From positions 372,001-436,000 of the forward strand of contig CAVTKZ010000003.1 of NCBI GenBank assembly GCA_963735455.1: a DNA stretch of 64,000 nt. The letters are read 5' to 3'. The notes under the pieces were generated by a model. The model was not told the origin of the DNA. It did no database searches and saw nothing but the letters and a program-made list of their open reading frames with translations. The translations under genes and the position numbers were made by a program. The DNA comes from Palsa-1033 sp963735455 (GTDB lineage: Bacteria > Chloroflexota > Limnocylindria > Limnocylindrales > CSP1-4). Within the stretch, counting starts at the first letter, position 1. Each line of letters opens with the position of its first letter. Positions 1 to 9,561 of this stretch are shown here, piece by piece.

Positions 1-518
1 CGGCCGCCAAGCCAGTGGCAAGGGCCGTCCCGGCCAAGGCCGCGGGCGGGCCCAGCCCGAGCGCGGCGACCTCGAGCGCCGGCCAGCGCCGTCCGGTGGC
101 CGTGCCCGTCGTGCGAGATTCGTACACCACCGGCGACGGGTCGCTGACGATCCAGCAGGGCGGCATCGGGGCCCTGACCGCGACCGACGTGGCCGTCACC
201 CAGGGTGGCGTCGGCGCCCTCCGGTCCGAACGGCTGTCGGTCGAGCTGGGTGGGGTCGGCGCGGCGCTGACCAACGACCTCGACGTCCACCAGGGCTTCG
301 TCGGCGCGGTGATCGCCCGGGATGCCCGCTTCGAGCAGGCCGGCGTCCGGACCCTGATCGCCAACCGGGTCCATTTCGGCCCCAACTCGGGTGCCGGCAT
401 GGTCCTGGCGGCCCATGTCGAAGGCGACGTTCGGACGCTCGTCGACTGGCGCGGGGCGCTGGCCTTCGGGGCCGCCGCGGGCGTCGTCATGGCGATCTTC
501 CGAGGCCGCCGGCGCTGA
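1..518 (+). CDS. C-terminal part of a glycine-rich repeat protein with a terminal membrane helix (5' truncated)
   Basis: The frame is open to the left edge, so the true start is outside the window; a GTG at 15 is only the first internal candidate. After a low-complexity Ala/Pro/Ser stretch the protein shows four or five repeats of about 17 residues built on G-G-(I/V)-G-A followed by a polar beta-like strand (for example GGIGALTATDVAV and GGVGALRSERLSV). This pattern suggests a beta-solenoid, as in bactofilin-like or polymer-forming proteins. The last 25 residues form one hydrophobic helix ending in FRGRRR, so the protein is probably tail-anchored with the repeats outside the bilayer. No catalytic motif is visible. 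The function is unknown, and the bactofilin comparison rests on repeat style only. Confidence 0.6.
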   Translation, partial: AAKPVARAVPAKAAGGPSPSAATSSAGQRRPVAVPVVRDSYTTGDGSLTIQQGGIGALTATDVAVTQGGVGALRSERLSVELGGVGAALTNDLDVHQGFVGAVIARDARFEQAGVRTLIANRVHFGPNSGAGMVLAAHVEGDVRTLVDWRGALAFGAAAGVVMAIFRGRRR

Positions 519-536
519 GCTCGAATTGCCCTCCGG

Positions 537-542
537 TATACT
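537..542 (+). promoter_or_regulatory. Candidate -10 element TATACT before the amino-sugar operon
   Basis: TATACT is a near-perfect -10 hexamer in an otherwise GC-rich 98-base gap. It lies 75 bases upstream of the GTG start of the acetyltransferase gene. No convincing -35 is visible at 17 bases. It would drive the overlapping wbp-type operon. Confidence 0.4.
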
Positions 543-616
543 TGGCCGGCGGTTGACCGGTCGGTCCGGCAGGCACCGTCCCGGCACCGGCCCCGAGCAG
601 GAGTCCCGCACCAACC

Positions 617-1289
617 GTGATCGATCCGTCAGCCCGCGTGCACCCATCGGCCGACCTGGAAGCCGACGTCGAGGTCGGGCGCCGGAACGAGCATCTGGCA
701 TCGCGCCCAGATCCGGACCGGTGCCCGGATCGGCTCGGAATGCGTGATCGGCCGTGACGCGTTCATCGACGAGGGCGTCGTCCTGGGCAACCGGGTCAAG
801 GTCCAGAACCTGGCCCTGATCTACCACGGGGTGACGATCGAGGACGGTGTCTTCATCGGCCCCAACGCGATCCTGACCAACGACCGCTACCCGCGGGCGA
901 TCACCGCGACGGGCGAGCTGGCCCGGGCCGAGGACTGGACCGTCTCGCCGATCCTGCTCCGGAGCGGCTGCTCGATCGGCGCCGGCGCGGTGGTCGTGGC
1001 CGGGGTGACCATTGGCCGATTCGCGACGATCGGGGCGGGTGGGATCGTCACCCGCGACGTGGCTGATTACGCACTGATGGCCGGCAGCCCGGCCCATCGG
1101 ATCGGCTGGGTCTGCGCCTGCGGGGCGCGCCTGCTCGATTCGGAGGGCCGCAAGGCACCGGCCGAGCCGGCGGCCTACTCGGCCGACCCGGCCCTGTCCT
1201 GCCCCGTCTGCGGACGTCATTACCGCTACAACCCCGAAGCCGACACCCTGATCGAGCGGGTCGGCCTGCACCAAGGAGCCCGAGCATGA
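617..1289 (+). CDS. WbpD/WlbB-type UDP-sugar N-acetyltransferase (hexapeptide-repeat), one frameshift
   Basis: This is a left-handed beta-helix acyltransferase, predicted to acetylate the 3-amino group of UDP-GlcNAc3NA. The translation begins V-I-D-P-S-A-R-V-H-P-S-A at GTG 617 in one frame. It continues after an apparent extra G at 677-679 as GAGTSIWHRAQIRTGARIG in the frame that runs to 1289. Hexapeptide repeats fill about residues 5-140. The C-terminus carries C-A-C-G and C-P-V-C-G-R-H-Y pairs that look like a zinc ribbon, as seen in some relatives. The gene overlaps the aminotransferase start by 4 bases (ATGA). The single indel in a G run looks like a sequencing error rather than decay. 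The substrate is inferred from the neighbouring genes. Confidence 0.8.
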
Positions 1290-2395
1290 TCCCGATCGCC
1301 CGCCCCGATATCGGTGAGGAAGAGGTTGCCGCGGTCAGCGAGGTCCTGCGCTCGGGGATGCTCGCCCAGGGCAAGCGGGTGGCCGAGCTCGAGGCGCGCT
1401 GGGCCGAGTACTGCGGGGTCAAGCACGCCATCGCCACGAGCAACGGCACGCTGGCCCTGATGGCCATCTTCACCGGGATCGGCCTGCTGCCCGGCGACGA
1501 GGTGATCACCGTCTCGCACACCTTCGCCGCGACGGCCAACGCGATCCTGTCGACCGGCGCGATGCCCGTCTTCGTCGACATCGAGCCGGACACCTACCTG
1601 ATCGACGCCGCCCGGATCGAGGCCGCGATCACGCCCCGGACGCGGGCGATCGTGCCGGTCCACCTGTTCGGCCTGGTGGCCGACATGGACATGATCCAGG
1701 CCCTCGCCGACCGCCACGGACTGGTCGTGGTCGAGGACGCCTGCCAGGCCCACGGCGCGACGTTCCGGGGGCGCAAGGCCGGCAGCTTCGGTCCGAGCGC
1801 GTTCAGCCTGTACGCGACCAAGAACCTGACCACCGGCGAGGGCGGCTTCGTCACCACCAACGACGACCGGCTGGCGGACTGGCTGCGGCTCTATCGCAAC
1901 CAGGGGATGCGCGCCCGCTACCAGTTCGAGATGCTCGGCTACAACTACCGGATGACCGACCTGAACGCGGCGATCGGCCTGGTCCAGCTGGCCAAGCTCG
2001 ACCGCAACACGGACCGCCGGCGGGAGATCGCGGCGGCCTACGACCAGGCCTTCGCCGGCCTGCCGGTCCGGACGCCGGTCACCCCCGACGGCCGGACCCA
2101 CGTCTTCCACCAGTACACCCTGGACGTTGGCCCCGAGCGCGATGCGATCGTCGCCGACCTGCGCGAGGCGGGCGTCGGGGCCGACATCTACTACCCGATC
2201 CCGGTCCATCGCCAGCCGTACATCATGGAGCGCGGCCTGCACGCCGACCTGCCGCTGACCGACGCGGCGGCGGCCCGGACCCTGGCCCTGCCGATGTTCC
2301 CCGGCCTGACCGACGCCGAGCAGGCGACCGTGATCGCCGCCGTCCAGGCTGCCGTCGGCCGCCACGCCGGAGCCCGCGTCGAGACCGTCGCCTGA
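1286..2395 (+). CDS. WbpE-type DegT/DnrJ/EryC1 sugar aminotransferase
   Basis: This PLP-dependent enzyme is expected to transfer an amino group to the 3-keto of UDP-2-acetamido-3-oxo-glucuronate. It is intact at 369 residues, the usual family length. The N-terminal IPIARPDIGEEE is typical, VEDACQAHGA holds the Asp and His that contact PLP, and SLYATKNLTTGEGG holds the Schiff-base lysine. The ATG overlaps the preceding TGA, and an AAGGAG ribosome binding site lies 7 bases upstream. The next gene starts inside its stop (TGATG). With the dehydrogenase and oxidoreductase genes just downstream it forms a WbpB/WbpE-like pair. It is the only uninterrupted gene among the first five of the cluster. 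Confidence 0.9.
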   Translation: MIPIARPDIGEEEVAAVSEVLRSGMLAQGKRVAELEARWAEYCGVKHAIATSNGTLALMAIFTGIGLLPGDEVITVSHTFAATANAILSTGAMPVFVDIEPDTYLIDAARIEAAITPRTRAIVPVHLFGLVADMDMIQALADRHGLVVVEDACQAHGATFRGRKAGSFGPSAFSLYATKNLTTGEGGFVTTNDDRLADWLRLYRNQGMRARYQFEMLGYNYRMTDLNAAIGLVQLAKLDRNTDRRREIAAAYDQAFAGLPVRTPVTPDGRTHVFHQYTLDVGPERDAIVADLREAGVGADIYYPIPVHRQPYIMERGLHADLPLTDAAAARTLALPMFPGLTDAEQATVIAAVQAAVGRHAGARVETVA

Positions 2396-3459
2396 TGACC
2401 GACCCCTGGCGTCCTGCCGGCTCCGGCGCGAGCTCCGGGTCGGCCTGGCCGGGCTGGGCTCGATGGGCCGCAACCACCTCCGCGTCCTCCGCGACCGGCC
2501 CGGCTGCCGGCTGGTCGCCGTCGCCGATCCGGTGCCCGAGGTCCTGGCCGCGGCGACGAGCAGCGGCCACGGGCCGGACGCCCGGGGCTTCTCCGAGCCG
2601 CTGGCGATGATCGCCGAGGCCGACCTCGACGCGGTCGTCCTGGCCGCGCCCGACGACCAGCCACCTGCCGCCTGGCCCTGGCCGCGATCGAGCGCGGGCT
2701 GGCCGTCCTGATCGAGAAGCCACTGGCCGCCAGCGTCGACGAGGGCCTCGAGATCCTGGCCGCCGCCCGGCGCCGGGGGGTCCCCGTCCAGGTCGGCCAC
2801 GTCGAGCGCTTCAACCCGGCCGTGCTCGAGCTCGGCCGGCTCCTCGGCGAAGGCTGGCTGAGCACGATCTACGCGATCGCCAGCCGGCGGGCCGGCCCGT
2901 TCCCGGCCCGGATCCGCGACGTCGGGGTGACGATCGACCTGGCCACCCATGACGCCGACATCCTGTCGTGGGTCGCCGGCGAGCGGCCGAACCGGGTCTA
3001 CGCCGAGCTGGCCCAGCGGATCCATGCCAGCCACGAGGACCTCCTCTTCGGGCTGCTCCGCTTCCCGTCCGGGGCGACCGGCATGCTCGACGTCAACTGG
3101 CTCACGCCGGCCAAGCGGCGCCAGCTGACGGTGGTCGGCGAGGAAGGCATGTTCGAGCTCGACTACCTGACCCAGCGGCTGACCTTCACCCGGGCGGTCG
3201 CCGGTAGTCCCGCAGCTGATCGCCGGCTACGCCCCGACGTTCGCCGGCGACGTGGCCGAGCTGCCGGTCGCCAACGCCGAGCCGCTGGCCGCCGAGCTCG
3301 ATGCGTTCCTGCGCGTCGTCCGCGACGGCGGCCGGCCGATCGTCGACGTCGAGGACGGCCTGTGGGCCGTCGCGATCGCCACGTCCCTGCTCGCAGGCCG
3401 CCGCCGGCGGCCATCCCATCGACCTGTCCGATTTCTCCGCGAGGCTAACCGTCGCATGA
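2395..3459 (+). CDS. WbpB-type Gfo/Idh/MocA oxidoreductase, several frameshifts
   Basis: This is an NAD-dependent dehydrogenase expected to oxidise C3 of UDP-GlcNAc-uronate and work with the adjacent aminotransferase. Read through indels, the protein starts at the ATG overlapping the preceding stop. It shows the Rossmann motif RVGLAGLGSMGRNHLRVL, then LIEKPLA and VGHVERFNPAV, which are hallmarks of the family. It then shows DLATHDADILSWV, carrying the His/Asp of the substrate pocket, and ends ...FSARLTVA at TGA 3457-3459. Frame changes are needed near 2404 (C run), 2655-2680, 3205 and 3399. Total length of about 355 residues is normal. The clustering of short-run indels argues for sequence error, but decay cannot be excluded. 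Confidence 0.75.
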
Positions 3460-4898
3460 CCATCACCAGCCGGCCCACAGCGGCCGCCCCGAGCCTGCTC
3501 GGCGGCTCGATCGAGCTGCCGACCCGCGCCTGCCAGCATCCCGAGCCGCGGACCGTCTCGCCGTGGACCGGGCGACCCGGGCACGGTCGGGCGGGTGACG
3601 GTCGTCGGCGCCGGCAAGATGGGCCTGCCGCTCGCCGTCCAGTTCGCCGGCCACGGCTGGGACGTGACCGCGGTCGACGTCCAGGCCTCGGTCGTCGACT
3701 CGATCAACGCCGGCCTCAACCACGTGACCGAGGAGCCCGGCCTGACCGAGGGCGTCGCCGCGGCCCACGCCGCCGGCCGCCTGCGGGCGACCGCTCGACG
3801 GGGCCGCCGCGGCGGCCAGCCGCCGACGTCGTCGTCCTGATCGTGCCGGTCATGCTCAACGACGAGCAGCAGCCCGACTACCGCTACATGGACGCGGCGG
3901 TCGAGGCGATCGCGCCCGGCGTCCACCCCGGCTCGACGATCATCTTCGAGACGACCCTGCCGGTCGGCGACACGCGCGGGCGGTTCGCGCCCGCGCCTGG
4001 CGGCCGTCAGCGGGCTGCGCGCCGAGCGAGGACTTCTTCGTCGCCTTCTCGCCCGAGCGGCTGTACAGCGGGGCGGCGCTCCGCAACCTGGCGACCTATC
4101 CCAAGCTCGTCGGCGGGCTCGGCCCCGAATCGGGCGCCCGGGCGGCGGCCTTCTACGGCTCGGTCCTCGACGCCGAGGTCGTCCTGATGAGCTCGGCCGA
4201 GGCCGCCGAGTTCAGCAAGCTGGCCGACACCACCTACCGCGACGTGAACATCGCCCTGGCCAACGAGTTCGCCCGCTATGCCGACCGGGTCGGCGTCGAC
4301 ATCCAGGAGGTGATCGCGGCGGCCAACAGCCAGCCCTACAGCCACATCCACCAGCCGGGCCTCGGGGTCGGCGGCCACTGCATCCCGGTCTATCCCCACT
4401 TCCTGCTCAGCCGGGCGCCCGAGATGGAGCTGGTCGAGCTCAGCCGGCGGGTCAACGACGGCCAGGTCGGCCTGGCGATCCGGACGATCCAGAAGGCGCT
4501 CGGCGGCCTCGAGGGCGTGCCGGTCCTGGTCCTCGGCCTGACCTACCGCGACGGGGTCAAGGAGCTGGCCTACTCGCGGGCCCTGCCGCTCATCGAGCGG
4601 CTCGCGTTCCACGGCGCGATCGTGTCGGCCTACGACCCGCTCCTGTCCGAGGCCGAGATCGCCCGCAGCGCCGCGACGCCCGTACCACTGGGGCACGCCC
4701 AGCGACGCCCGGGCGATCATCACCCAGACCGCCGATCCGCTCTTCCGGACGCTCGACTTCGACCTGTTCCCGGCCGCCGAGGTCCTGTTCGACGGCCGCA
4801 ACAGCCTGCGCGACCTGGCCCTGCCCGACCGGATCGCCTACCACGGCGTCGGAGTTCCTGCCGCCGCACGCCGGCCGGCGGAGGCTGCCGTCCGCTGA
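3456..4898 (+). CDS. WbpA-type UDP-N-acetylglucosamine 6-dehydrogenase, several frameshifts
   Basis: This nucleotide-sugar dehydrogenase is predicted to oxidise UDP-GlcNAc to UDP-GlcNAc-uronate in two NAD-dependent steps, the first step of the pathway. Read across frames it shows VTVVGAGKMGLPLAVQFAG (Rossmann), VVVLIVPVMLND, IIFETTLPVGDT, AFSPERLYSG and FSKLADTTYRDVNIALANEF. The catalytic Cys is in GVGGHCIPVYP, and the C-terminal domain follows with LVLGLTYRDGVKELAYSRA. Frame changes fall near 3580, 3790, 3995 and 4685. The ATG at 3456 overlaps the preceding TGA, but about 45 residues precede the Rossmann strand, so a later start near 3590 is possible. The stop overlaps the epimerase ATG (TGATG). 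Confidence 0.75.
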
Positions 4899-6037
4899 TG
4901 CGGATCGCCAGCGTCGTCGGGACGCGACCCCAGCTGATCAAGGCGGCGGTCCTCCAGCCGCTCCTGCGCGCCCGGCACGACGAGCTCTTCATCGACACCG
5001 GCCAGCACTACGACGAGGCCCTGGCCGGAGCGTTCGTCGACGAGCTCGGCCTGCGTCCCGCCGGACCACCCGCTCGGGGTCGGCGGCGGCAGCGCGACCG
5101 AGCAGACGGCCGCGATGCTGGCCGCGCTCGAGCCGATCCTGGCCGCCGAGCGGCCGGACGTCGTGATCGTCTACGGCGACACGAACTCGACCCTGGCCGG
5201 CGCGATCGCCGCCGCCCAGCTGCGGCTTCCCGGTGGCCCACGTCGAGGCCGGCCTGCGCAGCTTCGACCGGCGGATGCCCGAGGAGGTCAACCGGGTGAT
5301 CGCCGACCACCTGTCGACGCTGGGTCTTCGCGCCGACCCCGACGGCGGTCGACAACCTCGCCGCCGAGGGGATCACCCGGGGCGTCGTCCTGGTCGGCGA
5401 CCTGATGCAGGACCTCGCCGCGCGGGTCAGCGCCGAGGTCCGCGACCCAGCGGTCCTGGCGCGCGATCGAAGCCCGCCTGGCGGACCAGACGCCTGGCCT
5501 CCGCCTCCAGCCCGGGCGGCTACCTCTTCGCCACGGTCCATCGCGCCGAGAACCGGCAGCCGGCGGCGATGCGCGCCTGGGCCGATCTCCTGGCCGCCGT
5601 CGCCAGCGAGCGAGCGGCCGGTCGTCCTGGCGCTCCATCCCGGCACGCGCGCCGCGCTCGACGCGGCGGGGATCCGGCTCGGCCCGGCGATCCGGGTGAT
5701 CGAGCCGCAGGGCTATCGGACGACGCTCGCCCTGCAGCTCCACGCGGCCGCCGTCCTGACCGATTCGGGCGGCGTCCAGCGCGAGGCGGCCTGGCTCGGC
5801 GTGCCCTGCCTGGTCCTGCGGACCACGACTGAATGGGTCGAGGCGGTCGCCGACTCGGCCGGCCGGATGGTCGTCGTCGGGCTCGACCGGGAGCGCGCCG
5901 TCGAGGCGCTGGCCAGCCTCGCGCCCGAATCGACGGCGCCGTCCGACGCGAGGCGGCGGGCCGCGTCGCTCCGGCTCGAGCCGGCCGGTGCTGCCGCCCG
6001 GATCCTCGAGCGGCTCGAAGCGGGGCTGCCGGCTTGA
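4898..6037 (+). CDS. WbpI/WecB-type UDP-N-acetylglucosamine 2-epimerase, five or so frameshifts
   Basis: This non-hydrolysing 2-epimerase is expected to convert the diacetylated gluco-uronate to the manno form, the last step of the UDP-ManNAc3NAcA route. Motifs seen across frames are RIASVVGTRPQLIKAA, FIDTGQHYDEAL, VVIVYGDTNSTLAGA, VAHVEAGLRSFDRRMPEEVN and FATVHRAEN. These are followed by LALHPGTRAAL, VLTDSGGVQREAAWLGVPC and VLRTTTEW. Frame changes are needed near 5060, 5230, 5325, 5460 and 5607, after which the frame is clean to 6037. The whole protein would be about 379 residues, the normal size. A second, intact family member lies at 26069-27163. Start ATG 4898 overlaps the dehydrogenase stop. 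Confidence 0.75.
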
Positions 6038-7437
6038 CCGCCGACCAGGCGGGCGGGGCGAGCGCCGTCCAGCCCCAGCGGCTGACGATCGTGACCCCGA
6101 CCACGGCCGAGTTCCACTCGGGCACGTACCGGATCGCCAGCAGCGCCACCGCCCGCGGGCACGAGGTCACCGTCATCGCCCGCTCGGCGCCGGGCCTGGC
6201 CAGCGACGAGCAGCACCCGGCGGGCTACCGGATCCTGCGGGTGCGAACCGCCGCCCGCGAGGGCTGGCCGATGCCGGCCGGGCTGCGCGAGTCGCTCCGC
6301 CGGCGGGCACTCGCCACGGGCGGGCCGGCCGGCCGGGCCGGCGCCGGCACGGGCCGGGACAGCGGCGATGCCGGCCTCGGGGACGGTCCAGCAGCTTCGC
6401 CCGGTTCTGCCGGCCCGAGCCCCGGTGGTCCAGCCGCGCGGGCCGGGCAGGCCGTTCGGCGCCTGGGGCACGATGCCGGCCGCGCCCTCGAGATCCGGGC
6501 CGGATTCTTCGAGGCCGCCCGGATCGCCCCACCGGCCGATCTCGTCGTGGCCTACCACTACCTGGGGATCGGCACCGGGCTCGCCCTCGGCCGGCGCGAC
6601 GGCGTCCCGGTCATCTACTACGCCGGGGACATCTTCCTGGCCTCGACCGCCCTCAAGCGGCTGCCGGCGCCGATCCGCGAGGGGATTCGACGCTATGAGC
6701 GATCCGCTGCCCAGCGGGCCGATTCGGTGGTCACCGTCAACGACGGCTACGCCCGCGAGCTCGCCCGGCGACTGGGCGTGCCGCTGCCGCTCGTCGTCCT
6801 GAACTGCCCGCCGCGGACCAGCCCGCCCGAGGTTCCGCCGCGCCGCTTCCACGCGGCGCTCGGCCTGCCGGCGGAAACCCGGATCGTGCTCTACCACGGC
6901 GGCTTCAGCCCAGAGCGGGGGATCGAGGAGCTGATCGAGGCGATCCCGCAGGTCGATCGCGCCGTCCTGGTCCTGCTCGGCTTCGGGCCATTGGCCGGCC
7001 GCTTCGAGGCGCTCGCGGCCGACCCCGCCACCGCTGGCCGGGTGATCGTGATGCCGGCCGTGCCGCCGGCCGAGCTGCTCGACTGGGTGGCCTCGGCCGA
7101 TGTCGCCGCGATGCCGATCCTGCCGACCACCCTGAACCACCGGCTGACCACGCCAAACAAGCTGTGGGAGGCAATCTCGGTCGGGGTTCCGGTGCTTGCC
7201 TCCAACCTGCCCGGGATGGCCGAGATCGTGCGGGCGATCGACGCCGGCCGGCTGGTGAACCCGAACGACCCGGGCTCGATCGCCGGCGGCCTGACCGCGT
7301 TGCTCGACGAACCAGCCGAGGTCCGGGCCGCGCGCCGCGCCCGGCTGCTCGAGGCCGCCCACGACGTCTACAACTGGGAGACCCAGTCGGCCCGCCTGTT
7401 CGCTGAGTTCGGGCGTCTTACCCGGCGCGCTTGGTGA
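6034..7437 (+). CDS. GT4 family glycosyltransferase
   Basis: This is a GT-B fold, retaining glycosyltransferase of about 467 residues, predicted cytoplasmic and acting on a surface glycan. The N-terminal domain begins RLTIVTPTTAEFHSGTYRIA. The linker is Ala/Gly-rich at about residues 100-150, and VIYYAGDIFLAST precedes the nucleotide-binding half. The donor domain has VLYHGGFSPERGIEELIEA and SVGVPVLASNLPGMAEIV, which carries the E-x7-E-type region. I chose TTG 6034 because it overlaps the preceding TGA (TTGA), in keeping with the other junctions of the operon. The donor and acceptor cannot be told from sequence. Confidence 0.85.
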   Translation: MTADQAGGASAVQPQRLTIVTPTTAEFHSGTYRIASSATARGHEVTVIARSAPGLASDEQHPAGYRILRVRTAAREGWPMPAGLRESLRRRALATGGPAGRAGAGTGRDSGDAGLGDGPAASPGSAGPSPGGPAARAGQAVRRLGHDAGRALEIRAGFFEAARIAPPADLVVAYHYLGIGTGLALGRRDGVPVIYYAGDIFLASTALKRLPAPIREGIRRYERSAAQRADSVVTVNDGYARELARRLGVPLPLVVLNCPPRTSPPEVPPRRFHAALGLPAETRIVLYHGGFSPERGIEELIEAIPQVDRAVLVLLGFGPLAGRFEALAADPATAGRVIVMPAVPPAELLDWVASADVAAMPILPTTLNHRLTTPNKLWEAISVGVPVLASNLPGMAEIVRAIDAGRLVNPNDPGSIAGGLTALLDEPAEVRAARRARLLEAAHDVYNWETQSARLFAEFGRLTRRAW

Positions 7438-8670
7438 GCCGTCCACCTTCGGCCGCCCGGCGCCGAGCGGTCGTCCTGGTCCCCAGTCCGGCCAATCCCT
7501 ATTCGCGCGCGCTGCGCGTCGCCCGGAGCCTGGCCGGCGCAGGCTTCGAGGTCGAGATTGCCGCGGTCGACGAGCCGGGCGTGCCCCGCGAGGAGCGCGA
7601 CGGCGCGGTCGTGATCCGGCGCTACGTGCCCCAGCGCGAGGCCCGGGCGGCCGCCTGGCCGGGGATCCGCCAGGCCCGCCAGGTGGCGCTCTGGCCGGAG
7701 GCCGACCGGGGCTGGTACCGAACCCTCCGGCGCCAGCTCCGGCCGGCGGACCTCTATCACGCCTGCGGCCATCGGACGATCGGCGTGGCGCTGGACTTGG
7801 CCGCCGCCGCCCGGCAAGCCGGCCGGGCCGGCCGGGTGATCTACGACGTGATCGACGTCCAGCTCGATTCGCAGGTCTACAACGCGCTGCCGGCCTTCGT
7901 CCGGTCGGTCCATCGCAGCCGGGAGCGGCGCTGGATCCGGGCCGCGGACGCGCTGGTCACCGTCAACCAGGCGATCGCCGACCACATCGAGCGGTCGTGG
8001 GCGCTGCCCCGGCCGGCCACGGTCCTGCTCAACTGCCAGCCGCGCTGGACCCCGCCGGCGAACCGGCCGAACCACCTCCGGGCGGCGACGGGCATCCCGC
8101 CCGAGCGGGCCGTGGTCCTGTTCCTGGGCAAGCTGGCCGCCGGCAAGGGCCTCGACGAGGCCGCCGAGGCGGTCCTCCGGTTGCCCGACGCGGCATTCGT
8201 GCTGATGGGCTTCGGCCCGTGGGCGGAGCGCCTCCGGGCCCGCGATCGCGATCCGCGCTTCGCCGGCCGCCACTTCACGATCCCGCCGGTCCACCCCGAC
8301 GAGGTGCCCGAATGGACGGCCTCGGCCGACGTCTCGATCGTGCCCGCCCCACCGGATTCGCTCAACCAGCGGCTGTCGACGCCCAACAAGTTCTGGGAGA
8401 GCCTGACCGCCGGCACGCCGGTCGTGGTCGGCCGTGAGCTCGAGGTGATGGCCGGGATCCTGGCCGCCGACGACCTCGGGGCGAGCGCCGACGGCCGGGA
8501 CGCGGCCGACATTCGCGACGGCACTCGCCTCCATCTTCGATCGGCCGACCGGCGCCCGGGTGGCGATGCGAGAGCGCTGCCGGCGGGTCACCCGGGAGCG
8601 CTACAACTGGGAGACGGCGGTCAAGCCGTACCTGGCCCTCGTGGAGCGCCTGATGCCCGCCCCGGGCTGA
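7434..8670 (+). CDS. GT4 family glycosyltransferase, one 3' frameshift
   Basis: This is a second retaining GT-B glycosyltransferase, starting at the GTG that overlaps the previous stop (GTGA). Seen are VLVPSPANPYSRALRVARSL at the N-terminus, VIYDVIDVQLDSQVY, VVLFLGKLAAGKGLDEAAEA, and RLSTPNKFWESLTAGTPVVV at the donor site. The frame changes near 8513, where one apparent extra C occurs. After correction the C-terminus reads through RERYNWETAVKPYLALVERL to TGA at 8670. That C-terminus resembles the YNWET ending of the preceding gene, so the two are paralogues. It ends 18 bases before the converging ABC ATPase gene. The substrate is unknown. Confidence 0.82.
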
Positions 8671-8688
8671 GCAGCCTTCGGCCAGCCG

Positions 8689-9560
8689 TCAGGCCGTCGC
8701 GGCCGCGACCTGCCGGGCGATCTCGGCCTCGCGCTCGAGCCGGGCCCGCTCGGATCGCTCGCGATGGAGGGCGACGACCTCGGCCGGGTGGCCCTCGGCG
8801 ATGATCCGGCCCTTCTCGAGGAGCATCGCCCGGTTGCAGAACTCCTCGGCCCAGTTCAGGTCGTGGGTGACCAGCACGATCCCCTTGGCCGCCTTGGCCA
8901 GCTCCATCACCCGGCGCTGGCTCTTCACCCGGAAGACCGCGTCGCCGGTGCCCAGGACCTCGTCGATGATCAGCACGTCGGGGTCGACCGCCGTGGCGAT
9001 CGAGAAGCCCAGCCGGGCGCGCATGCCCGAGGAGTAGGTCCGGATCTGGGCGTCGATGAACTGGCCGATGTCGGCGAACTCGATGATCCCGGGCAGGCGC
9101 TCGCGCATCTCCTGGGCGTCGATGCCCATGAACGCCCCGGCCAGCAGGATGTTGTCCCGCCCGCTCAGCTCGAGGTCGAAGCCCGCGCCCGAGGGTCAGC
9201 AGGGTGGAGATGTGGCCGATCGACCTCGATCCGGCCCTCGCTCGGGGTCAGGATCCCGGCCATCACCTGCAGGAGGGTGCTCTTGCCGGCGCCGTTCGGG
9301 CCGATGATCGCCAGGCTCTCGCCGTGGGCGACCTGGAAGCTCACGTCGCGCAGGGCCCAGAACGATCGATCCTCGCGGGAGATCTTGGCCAGGTTGCGGA
9401 AGGCGCCCCGGATCGTCGTCTTGCGGGTGAGGCGCAGGTCGTAGCGGATGCCCAGCTCTTCGACTCGCATCATGTAGTCGGGCGCGGACGGCCCCGACGG
9501 CAGGCTGGCCGGCCCGGCCGGGCTGAACTCGGTGCGCTGCTTGCGCAGGAGCGAGACCAT
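8689..9560 (-). CDS. ABC transporter ATP-binding protein, Wzt/TagH type, two frameshifts
   Basis: This is the ATPase of a polysaccharide exporter, partner of the permease just upstream. It starts MVSLLRKQRTEF at the complement of 9560, 1 base after the permease stop. Motifs are FWALRDVSFQVAHGESLAII, Walker A GPNGAGKSTLL, signature YSSGMRARLGFS and Walker B VLIIDEVLGTGD, followed by the VTHDLNW switch His. Two compensating indels near 9185-9222 interrupt the Q-loop region. At about 290 residues it ends soon after the nucleotide-binding domain and lacks the long carbohydrate-binding C-terminus of classical Wzt. It is thus closer to the short TagH/Wzt type. Confidence 0.85.
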
Positions 9561-9561
9561 C

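Noticed and set aside
1226..3034. A 600-codon minus-strand open frame opposite the wbp-type genes
   Set aside because: It is a high-GC antisense shadow; it is Arg/Gly/Asp-rich without motifs, while the plus strand encodes recognisable enzymes. The same applies to the long minus frames at 20900-22999 and 44134-46062.
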